Part shown: positions 55,129 through 64,000 of the stretch, in pieces
Position numbering within the stretch: position 1 is the stretch's first letter
Layout: the number at the start of each line of letters is the position of its first letter
Assembly (NCBI RefSeq): GCF_025602895.1
Contig: NW_026516223.1
Location: 620,001 to 684,000, forward strand
Direction: 5' to 3'
Length of the DNA stretch: 64,000 bases
Source of the DNA: Polychytrium aggregatum
Taxonomy: Eukaryota; Chytridiomycota; Chytridiomycetes; Polychytriales
Translations under genes and position numbers: made by a program
Notes under the pieces: generated by a model
Told to the model about the DNA's origin: nothing
The model's database searches: none
The model's input: the letters and a program-made list of their open reading frames with translations, nothing else

Positions 55129-55799
55129 GGTTGTGGATAGGAGATGTCGATGAAATTAATGGCCGCGACGGGTCGTGGTTGCTCGACGACAGACGAAAGC
55201 CGGGATGGGGAAAGAGGGTCGTATCTGCAGAGTTTGGTGTATTCTGTCGGGCGAGCAGCGCAGGGCCAGCAATACGAAAGAGAGCGAGCATCGGTGTCAG
55301 TTGCGAAAGGTGGCGAGTGCAGCCCACTCGGATGCATGACTCGGCTTGATCCGGGAACGCAATGCATGCAGCTATTCGGGCCGGGCTCGCTTCTCTATCG
55401 CGAAGATGGGGGACTTCGAGAGGCAACGCCAGTGGTGTTGGTGCGAACAACGCTGATGGTGCTGGTGCAAAAGAAAGCAGCCTACCTGCTCGCGATGTGC
55501 AGAGACGTCGACGGAGGGGAGATGCGATGGCGGGTTGAGAACAAGAGCGGAAAGGCCGGTCGGGAACGGCCGAGGAGAAACGGGGCGGCCGAAGAAGGAT
55601 CCAGAGGCTCGCTGTGGAATGGCGGTGGATGGGACGGGCAGGCGGGCAGCGGGATTGGAGCGTGCGTTGGGCTGGTCGTGCGGGTGTCTTGCAGCGCTGG
55701 ACAGATTCGAGCAGCACGGATCGGGTCGCGGAGAGCGAGGGATTTCGGGAGGACGACGGAGGGAAGGAAAGTGTCTTGGCGATGCGAGGAGAAGAGGGC

Positions 55800-55888
55800 T
55801 CGAGCGATGGGCTCGAGCGATGGGCGATGGGCGATGGGCGATGGGCGATGGGCGATGGGCGATGGGCGATGGGCGATGGGCGATGGGC
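55800..55888. repeat. 7-bp tandem repeat (GATGGGC), about 12 copies
   Basis: Near-perfect heptamers lie about 680-760 bases upstream of the start codon of the gene at 55128. The unit reads open in all frames, creating long spurious ORFs with DGRWAMG repeats. Confidence 0.95.
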
Positions 55889-56307
55889 GAGCCGTCTGGG
55901 GATGGGAGGGCGAAATGGCGGGCAGAGCAACAAGGGCCGACAGCGCCAGAGCGACTCGGTGCCCAGCGCCAGCGGCCTGCAGGAACGGAGACGGCTGAGA
56001 TGGAAGCGGTGGTTGGGGATGAGGGCAAGGCTGCGGGGCGAGCCGATGGAATGCTGCAGGAGGTGCGGCGGGGGCATGAGGGAGTATTGTTCCAGCGAGC
56101 AGAGGTATTGACTTGGCTGCACCGGGACATGAGACATGAGCCCGGATTGCCGAAATCCGTGGCGTGGAGCGGCTGGGCCAGGAAGTCGGGGGAAAGTTGG
56201 TTCGGGCTTGGGTCTGTTTGTTCCACGGCGGGACAATCAATCAAGCTTGATCGACAACGACTCGAGCATACATGTGTTCCACCAGTCATTCACACAGAGA
56301 AATCATT

Positions 56308-56313
56308 TTTATT
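56308..56313 (-). terminator. polyadenylation signal AATAAA for the Yme2 gene
   Basis: On the minus strand, 225 bases after the Yme2 stop, in the sequence GGCAATAAAAATG. Confidence 0.55.
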
Positions 56314-56538
56314 GCCAGGGGCGGTCTGGTCTGTCTGGTCTGCACGGGGCAAGACAAACGAAAGGTCAAAGGCGGCGCTGGGTGCTGCTCGAGGATGCGG
56401 GACAGCGCCCCATACCGCCATGACAAAAAGCAAAAGGCGAGATTGGCTGGGCCGGCAGTAGAACGGACCACAGCGGTCGGCAATTGCATCGGGTCGGCAG
56501 TCGAGTCAGTCGGCGATCACTCGAGTCGGGCGAGTGCC

Positions 56539-59500
56539 TTACTGCTCTTTCAGCTTGACGACCTTCTTGCAGCGCTGCTCCTCCAAGTACCACTCGGCAA
56601 TCTTGGCCTGCGACTCGGCCACCAGCGTCGCCAGGAACTCGAGTCGCTTGGTCAGATCGCCCTTGGCCTCTCGGCTCACAAGGCCCCGGCCATCGGGGTT
56701 GGCTCCTCCGCCGGTGATGATGTTGGTGATGGTGTTCATCTCGGCCAGATACTTGTTGATCTTGGCTTCTTCGTCAGCCTGCAGGGCCTTGTGGGTCAGG
56801 ATGCCCATCGTGGCAGCAAACTTGGTGTCGTTGAGCAGGTGGCTGAAAGCGTTGCGGTAGACGGGCTTGCCGGGCTTGAGGACGAATGGCCGTCCTGCAT
56901 GCGAGAGTCAAGCCGGCGGGGTCAGGGATTCGTTTCTCGCCAGTTTGCACACTGTGCCTCAATGACTGACCGGGCTATTGAATCTCGTCGCAGGTCTGCA
57001 GACCTTGAACACGCATACTGCCCCGCACACATCCGCGATCGCAATCGCTGCCAGCAGCACTCACCGTTCTGCAGGCCGATTGAAATCAGGCCGGCACGCT
57101 CCATTCCGCGCAGCGCGCGATCATCTCCCTTGAACAGAGGATGGAATCGCAGGTCGTCGAACGGCGCCTCCTCGACCTTGCTCAGAACCTGGACGATCTT
57201 CCAGAACTGCACAGGGGTCCAGGGCAGCAGCGATCGGTTTTCGTCTTCCTCGCCAGTGCCGATTCGGCGGACCTCAGCGACAGATTTCATGACAATGTCG
57301 TTGAAGGCCGCTGTCGATGGGGATGTCGCCGTTTCAGGGATTGCGTGGCAGGCCCGGCACGGAGAGACCCGGCACGGAGAGAAGAAAACAATCAAACATG
57401 GAGTGAGTGCCGGGTGTGAAAGATACACGGAGCCCGACACAAGCCGTCTGTTGGTCCATCACCGCCCTCATGCACCAAGCGAACCACAAAGCTCCTCCCG
57501 TATCTCGGGCCAGCACCGTACCAGTTGGCGTAGCGCCAGCGTGGATCTTTTGGATGAACAGCTCAAGGTCCTTGAGGCGGCCGCCCAGCGATTCGACGCA
57601 GGTCTGCAAGTCTGTGGGCGTGAAAATCAGGCCAAGGCGCTTCTTGACAAAGGCCATGGCGCTCTCGCTCGAGGCATCGACGAGACGGACGACATCGAGG
57701 GAGCGCTGGGGCAGGGCTAAGTTGCAGAACCAAAGTCGGTGTCAGAACTGCGTGAAGACAGCACTGCACGCTTGCACGCTTGCACGCTCGCAACCCAGAG
57801 CCGAGTGCATCGAAGCGAGGAATCTCGCCCGCGCCCGCCCCATCCTTGCCTTTGGTGAGCTTCTTCTGGACCTCGACGTTGTTGGTCACAAAGATAACAT
57901 GCGCCAGGCGATACTCGATCAAGAAGGTGGCCCACTCAATGATGAGCTCGCTCACGTAGTGCTGCTTGGCCTGGTCCTTGTGCAAGAACCCGTCAATGAC
58001 GATGACGGGATACTCCATCTCGTGGTGGGGGGCCTTGTACACTCCATCGGGACGAGACTCGGGCTCGCGAACGTCGACGGGCTTCTCGCCGGTTTCATTC
58101 TTCTTGGATTCTTCGGCAAGCAATAGAGAGTCGCGGCGCTTCTGCTCCTGCTCCATCGACTGAGAGTGCAGATGGAGCTGCCGGTGGGTGAGGGCGGTGA
58201 TGGCCATGGTGGCGGTGTCGAAGATGTTGCGGACCTGGGACTCGATCGAGGTGCCAGAGATGCCTGGAGGAGATTGGGTGATGGCAGTGGAACACACAAA
58301 GTCAGAGCTCTGCCGGTCATGCCAGGGTTTGTCCGTTGTGGCTGACTGGGATGGAGCACTGAGCCGAACCTGTCTTGGATCCAAAGCCGGCGGTCATGAC
58401 GGTGTCGATCAAAGAAGAGATGGTGCTCATGAAACCAAAGACAGGGAAGTAGCCCATCTGGCTGGCAAGCTCATTGAGCAGCACATGTTCGGGCTTTCCC
58501 ATAAAGTCCTCGCACTTGATTACAATCTTGTGCCTGGGAGAGGGCAGTAAGTGGTGAGATTGAGCTACCGCTGTGCAGCCAGCAGGCACTCACTCACGCA
58601 TCCATCCACCCGCTCGCACTTCAAGCGGCACGGCGAGGATACTGACTTGGCGTCCTTGACCACCTTGAGGGCGAGCTCGGATTTGCCGCTGCCACGAGGT
58701 CCAGTGAGCAGGATAAAGTTGTCTGATACATTAAGCGGAGCCACAACGGAAACTCTGTCGTCAGATTCCGGACTCGCAATCTAGCGACCGAGGTTCGGTA
58801 TCCGGTGCACAACACAGCCGATCGTGGTCACGGCAAAGCCGTCGACACGTTCTCGACGTTGGGCGGCATGCTGCCTTGACAGCTCAAATGGCTTGCTTAC
58901 CGGGCTCCTCCTTCAAAAAGCTCTTGAGTCGCTTCTCCTCGGCCTGGCGCTCTTTCCATGACTCTGCCGACTCGGACGCGGCCAGCTTGGACTTCATGAC
59001 AAAACCCAGGAAGGTCAGCTTCGAGAGCAGCGCGCTGCCGGTGACCTTCCACCACTCAGCAACCTCGATGAGATAGCCTTGAATGTTGAAGCGGTTGGTG
59101 AGCTTGTTGGTGATGCAGAAGATCCGGATGGGGTCGAAAATCAGGTAGGAGAGAGCAATGACACTGGCGAGAATGACGGGAATCTGGGCAAAAGTGCAGT
59201 GGGGTAAGTATCGCCGAATCGGCCTTGGCCTTGGCCGGGCAGTCGCGGCATGGCATGGCATGGCATGTTTTCGAGTGATCCACAGTGCGCCTGCTACGCG
59301 TGGGATCTATTCTACAGCCGCAGTGTGCTTGATGGGAGTTCCAGCGACACATACCGAGACACGATAGTTGCCAGTCAGCCAGCTCCAAAAGGCACGACGA
59401 CTTCGAGGCTGAAGGGGACACGATACAGCACACAGTGGTCAGTTCTCGCGAGGTCGGCGATATGCCATTGACGGCCACTGGTTGAAGGAGTGCCACAGGT

Positions 59501-60788
59501 GATCGCATCGTCATTGACGATTGCGATTCGCGGCTATCAGCAAGGACCCTTGGCAAGACCCTCGGTCGTCAGACGTACCGTTTCGTAGTTAATCTGCAGA
59601 CGAGTGCCATCGATGACTTCTCCATGGATGCAGTTGCGAGCGCTGGTGGCCGAGCGGGTTCGTGCAAAGTTGACCAGGGCATATCGAGGAAGCTCCTTGT
59701 CCGTCGAGGGCTGGAGCTCGATCGAGTTGATTTTTCCGTACGGTCTGAACTCGCGGTAAAGGGTTTCCTGTGGCCGCGAGCCGGATGACAGAGGAGCGGA
59801 GCGGGTGGACGAGAGTCAGATTTGTGTGCCAATACTGGGCTCTTCTCATTGTTCGCCGCAGTCCGAAGTGCAGAGAGAGAGGGAGGGGGGGCAGAATATA
59901 ATTGTTCAGGATATTACCGCGGTGAGATTGTTTCCGAGGAATTCGACTTTCAAGGTGCTGGTGGGCAGGTGTCCGACCATATCCTCCATAAAGGGCTCAC
60001 CCTGCGTTGTCAGGCAATAACGGAGTGTCAGAATGGACAAGGCAGCGATTGGATGAGACTGAGAATGCTCTGTACTGGGGCTGACAGGGTCATGCAGCGG
60101 CGACATGGATCCAGAGATCGCTGCTCGATGCCCCCTCCAGTCGCCACGGACGATCCAGTCGATGTGGCTAAGAAGGCCATACCTTGACACGGAAAGATTT
60201 GACGGGAGTCCAGTTGTACCAGGTGCGGTAGCCGACCTTGCTTGCGTGCGCCTTGATGACCTCGTAGGCATCTTCGACCTTTGCGCCTTGACCCTTGTAG
60301 TCAAACAGCAGATACAAGCCGCCCTCCTTGACGTTGGGAATGGTCTTTTTGTAGATGAACTCATGAGGGAACTGGTCCAAGGGGGGCAGCAGCTGGGCCT
60401 TGGCGCGGAGACGGAGGTCGTTGGCGTACTGCTGGACAAAGAAGTATCGGGGGTCCCAGATCGAGACCTTGATGGGAAAGACGTTCTCGAACCACACCCG
60501 GCCCGAGACCGTGGTGGGGGCGTCTGGGCTCTCGGGGACCGTGGGAGGGACGGACGAGTGCGCCAGGGTCTCGATGTCGAGGACCTTGAGCTCCTCCCTC
60601 TTTGTAGTGGTTTCGGCAGCCGGTTCAGGAGCCAGGGGTTCGGCGGCAGAGGTCGCCAAGGCTCTCAGGAGCAGGCGAGGCTGAGGAAAGGCTGGAGGAA
60701 CAGCGCGAGGGAAGGCGGGAGGACGGGGCGCATGGAGCAGCGGTCGCCCCCAGACCATTCGGGCCAGGGCACTCGCCTTTGAGGCCAT
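56539..60788 (-). CDS. YME2: mitochondrial escape protein 2 (Yme2/RNA12) homologue (11 exons)
   Basis: Exons on the complement: 60788-60183, 60001-59918, 59767-59579, 59408-59355, 59183-58901, 58722-58647, 58533-58370, 58263-57850, 57716-57522, 57310-57065, 56894-56539. All phases agree and give 888 aa, close to yeast Yme2. Parts in order: Arg-rich mitochondrial presequence (MASKASALARMVWGRPLL), family block WFENVFPIKVSIWDPRYFFV, RRM (about 215-293; LYREFRPYGKINSIEL, RYALVNFARTRSAT), inner-membrane helix (about 312-333), Walker A GPRGSGKS (about 413-420), Walker B YPVIVIDGF and an alpha-helical C-terminus ending VVKLKEQ. In yeast Yme2 is an inner-membrane protein affecting mtDNA escape and nucleoid or mitochondrial RNA homeostasis. 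Intron 8-9 (57849-57717) uses a GC donor. The start is the first ATG of a good targeting sequence. Confidence 0.95.
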
Positions 60789-61602
60789 GATGTGGCAGCG
60801 AGAAAGGGCAGAACAAGATCGCGAGCGGGCTGCTCTCGCCGGGGATGTCTGCAGGCGGGGCGGCGAGCGAGTAGATGGACAGAAGGCCAGGGAGGGTGCA
60901 GAAAAAGGGCCTGCGATTTTTGGGCGCAGAAAGCGGATGGCGACAGCGCGAGGACGAGAAGCGGCGAGAGGCGGCGAGAGGCGGTCTCGGCGCGAGCGAG
61001 ACGGCTGTGGACTCGTGGCCGAACATGAATCGACGACATCGCAAGCATGGGAGTGGGCATTCCGACGGATGCATCGCAGTGCAGCGATGCGGGCAGTCGG
61101 GCAAGGGGGACGAACGGGGCGATGAATGCACCGATGTCGTTGCTCGGGCGATGTGTTCTTTGGACTGTCGCAGCTCTTTAATCCAGCTCGTAACGACAAT
61201 CCGAATATGATGAGTCCGAGCATATCAATCAACTTACGACTATTCTAATCCACTCATGATGATCCACCCACCTGTTCTAATCCGCCCATGGTCGCCCAAG
61301 CATTGCTGTCCAGCTCTGCCGCCCCAATCGTCCAGGCCGCTGCCCGGTCCAATCCCATCCGGCCCCTTCGGCCTCCAGCGGCGGGTCCCTCGTCCGCCCC
61401 GCGGCCGTCCGTCCAGCACCTCGGTTGCGCGCCGGCCCCCATTCAAAGGCTGGGATCGCCTGTCTGATCCCCGCTCGTCGCCTGTCCCGCAACGGCGAGT
61501 CCTTTGCCCGTTGGCTCTCCCGGCACCTTCGTCCTCTTCAACCCACCGACACTACCCTTTGCCGGTCCCTCTGTCTCGACTCCTCGCCTCCCCCCCCCAG
61601 TG
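60789..61602. other. divergent promoter region between Yme2 and the coiled-coil gene
   Basis: No gene is seen. Pyrimidine-rich sequence lies on both gene-sense sides. A run of nine C plus AG directly before the start at 61603 could be a 3' splice site of a 5'UTR intron. Confidence 0.45.
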
Positions 61603-64000
61603 ATGCTGCGAAAGAAAAAGTCATCGGCATCAGTCCACAGCCACTCGCATCCTGCAGCTTCGCAGCAGCAGATGCAGCCGATGCAGCAGCGGGGCCAGAA
61701 GCCGAACCCGCCGGTGCTCAAGTCAAAGACCTCGGCCTCGTTCCTCAGGACTGCCAAGGCCTCGCCGCTGGTCTTCCTCTCGGCCCACCGCAAGTCGGAG
61801 GACCACTCTCGAGACCATCCAAAGCTCTTCAGCGACGACGACGACGACGAAGGCCTGGACCCTGGTACGGGCACTGCCGCTCTGGGCATCGGCCACCTGG
61901 CCGGCTGCCACATCCACCCGCATATCGATGCCTCAAATTGCTACCGTTGCTGCTGCCGCCACCGACGCATGGCGAGTGCACCTTTCATTCCCCGGATGCT
62001 GGGGGGTCTCTGTGGGTGCATCTTCATTGTGGGTCTTGTTTCGGCAATGGGTCGGCTCCGTCCTTCTGATATGTGCATCGTCTCTGCAATGTCGACACTG
62101 GTTCCGATCCATCCGTCCTTTGCCGGCTTCCGGCTGCCATGCTGTCTCTTCCAACACCACGACCAGATCGGGGCATCCAAGCGCTGACACGGAGGTTTGG
62201 CGAGGCTCGCTTGAGCAGCGACGACGACGACGACCTTCCACGGAGGTAGGTTCTTTTGCTCGGTGGCCTCGACCCATGGAGACATCAGCGTCGGCCTCGG
62301 GATCGCTTTGGGAGGCCACTTGTCGATCCTCTGCTGTCACATCGGCGGTCTCTCTCCTGTCGCTTGCCCCCCGCACAGAGCTCACCGCCATGCACCTTCT
62401 CTGGATCTGCGTTCTGCCGTCCCTGCAACTCGGCTCGCAGCCATGTGTCGCTGTCGCCCGAGTCGGCTCCGTCATGTCTCAAGTCCTCCAGCAACATGAC
62501 CATCCTCTCATCGATCCCCGGCGATGTGCCCGCCAGCTCCTCCGAGTCATCGCCCATCATCCCAAAGCGCTCCGTCTTTTCGCCCGAGAAGAAACCAGCA
62601 CCAATGCCTGAGCCAGCACCGGCACCAGCACCGGCACCAGTAACTCCAAACCCCAAGATCAGCAAGCTCTCCAAGACATTTGCCCGGGTGCTCAACTCGG
62701 CCCGGACAAACAAGTCTGCGTCTCCAAAGGCATCTTCGGCCGAGAGCGAGGCCGCTCGCGAGTCTCCCCGCTCCCACAACCCACCGTTGGGCTCGAGGCT
62801 GCCGCTCCAGCGACCCAGCGTGGATCTTGCAGAGACGTCTGCTGATGCTGCATCTGCATCGGCGCAGAATGCTCCTCGGCAAGACGATCTCGTTCGGTCC
62901 CGCGAGCCTCTTCGCTCGGCAGGCGAAGCCCTCAACCGCCGTCAGAGCACGGGCCGGAAACGTCTCTCTCTGCATCTCAAGCCCGAAGCCCATCTTTCCC
63001 AGCCCAGCAACCAGGGCCCCGACCCGGCTCCATCAGACCACAAGCCCTTTTCGCTCTTTGGAACTCGCACGTCGCTCAGCCGGCCGAAAACGCAAGCACC
63101 CACGATTGCTCAGAGCCCCAGCGCTGTCTCGGTGACGCTCGCTGGCACAGACCCAGCACCCTTAAACCCGTCATCGAGCTCACACTCGTTCGAGCCACCG
63201 TACGGACATTTGTATCAGCACAAGGCACACGATGCAGCCAGTGTCGCTGCAAGCTCTGTCTCTGGCGTCGATGCACCTCCCCCGCCGACACAGCGCTCGG
63301 TCCGCAGCAAGGTGTCCAACTCGGGTCCACTCCGGCCTCTGGATCAGTCCATCCCGTCGCCGCCTGCGTCGATGCCGACACACCGAGACCGCTCCATGGA
63401 TGTCATGGAGCTGGAGCATGGGCATTCTCAACAGTCGATCCTGTCTCGCGAGACCGATTTGAGCCAGCCGCCCCCGGTAGCTGCGCTGTCGCCGCCTCTG
63501 GTGCCTTCAGACGACCCCGAAGCAGTCGAGCAGCTCCGCTCAACCATCCTGGAGCTCGAGGGCAAGGTCCTTCAGCTAAGCTCTGACCTGGCTGCTGCGC
63601 GAGGATCATACGAGGCTGCCTCCGACAAGGCCGACTACGCCGTGCGCGAGGCAGATGAGCTGAGGAATAAGCTCGAGCGGAGCCACGATACCATCGAGCA
63701 GCTGAATCGCCGGCTGGAAGAAGCCCAGAGCGTCCAGGCGGGCCTCTCCAGCGAGATTGGCATGCTGCATGACCGCTCGCGCATGGACGTGGACGAACGA
63801 GTGGCCCAGCACATTGAGATCGTGAAGATTGAGATTGACGAAGCGCACCGAACGACAATCGGAACACTGCGAAAAGATGTAAGCGATCGCACCAAAAGTA
63901 TCGACGGACGCACAGGGGCGTTGTTTGGCAAGCGATTCTATCGGATCTCCTGCGTCGTGGTGGAAGAGTGACGATGTGGATGACGGCCAGGGGAATGTGG
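61603..64000 (+). CDS. 5' part of a disordered, coiled-coil protein (runs off the right edge)
   Basis: Exons 61603-61864, 62182-62245 and 62381-63878 keep frame and give at least 608 codons. A GTAAGC donor at 63879 shows that coding continues beyond the window. The N-terminus (MLRKKKSSASVHSHSHPAAS) is basic, with two short acidic runs of five Asp each. The middle is Ser/Pro-rich with a PAPAPAP stretch and basic patches such as RRQSTGRKRLSLHL. From about residue 485 a clear heptad coiled coil starts: ILELEGKVLQLSSDLAAARG and NKLERSHDTIEQLNRRLEEA, then HIEIVKIEIDEAHRTTI. No enzymatic domain is visible in the window. A scaffold or cytoskeletal role is possible, but the family is unknown. A C run ending CCCCAG two bases before the start codon may be an acceptor, so an upstream exon is possible. 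Confidence 0.75.

Larger units (their letters stand above)
55129..56538. other. 5' flank of the two-segment membrane protein and 3' flank of Yme2
   Basis: No gene is convincing. A heptamer array dominates 55800-55888. Read on the minus strand the right end is the Yme2 3'UTR with a polyadenylation signal at 56308-56313. Confidence 0.45.

Noticed and set aside
1-64000. tRNA and rRNA genes
   Set aside because: I looked for GGTTCRANYCC-type T-arms and rRNA-like conserved blocks and saw none; a covariance-model scan would be decisive.

Overview
The window is eukaryotic nuclear DNA. It is GC-rich and has many short GT-AG introns, long untranslated spacers and abundant minisatellites. Gene content points to a zoosporic (flagellated) fungus, most likely a chytrid. 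It pairs a clear fungal-type mitochondrial Yme2 and a PLC-delta-like enzyme with TMEM231, a transition-zone protein found only in organisms with cilia or flagella. The chytrid assignment is inference; no species-level marker is visible.

Layout. Positions 1-774 hold the 3' end of an unrecognised gene. A 14-exon phosphoinositide phospholipase C follows (1270-6192, +). Next is a Cys-rich, single-pass membrane protein with a cytoplasmic SH3 domain (7195 to about 8830, -). From 10.6 to 38.3 kb lies a local family of four genes (here HTH-A, -B, -C, -D) sharing a short helix-turn-helix motif of transposase/CENP-B flavour and carrying long low-complexity tails. HTH-A (10611-12635, -) and HTH-B (18206-20533, -) share about 1.41 kb of near-identical coding DNA but have unrelated C-terminal tails. 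TMEM231 (25655-28428, +) sits inside this cluster, and HTH-C (31433-33388, +) and HTH-D (36518-38317, -) complete it. After a gene-poor stretch comes a six-exon Pro/Ser-rich zinc-finger protein with an SQ-repeat tract (44509-49490, -). It is followed by a single-pass membrane protein with a PPSY motif (51344-52864, +), a Ser/Pro-rich protein with two C-terminal membrane segments (53495-55128, -), the Yme2 homologue (56539-60788, -) and the 5' part of a coiled-coil protein running off the right edge (61603 onward, +).

There is no operon-type organisation. Common themes are membrane-associated signalling (PLC, the SH3 protein, the PPSY protein), mitochondrial membrane and nucleoid maintenance (Yme2), the flagellar transition zone (TMEM231) and a locally amplified DNA-binding family. 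Splice sites were assigned by eye, using reading-frame phase and conserved residues. For PLC, TMEM231 and Yme2 every junction keeps frame; a few junctions in other genes are flagged as uncertain.

The most interesting feature is the HTH cluster, and above all the HTH-A/HTH-B pair. Their DNA-binding and central regions look recently homogenised, with abrupt borders inside the coding sequence.
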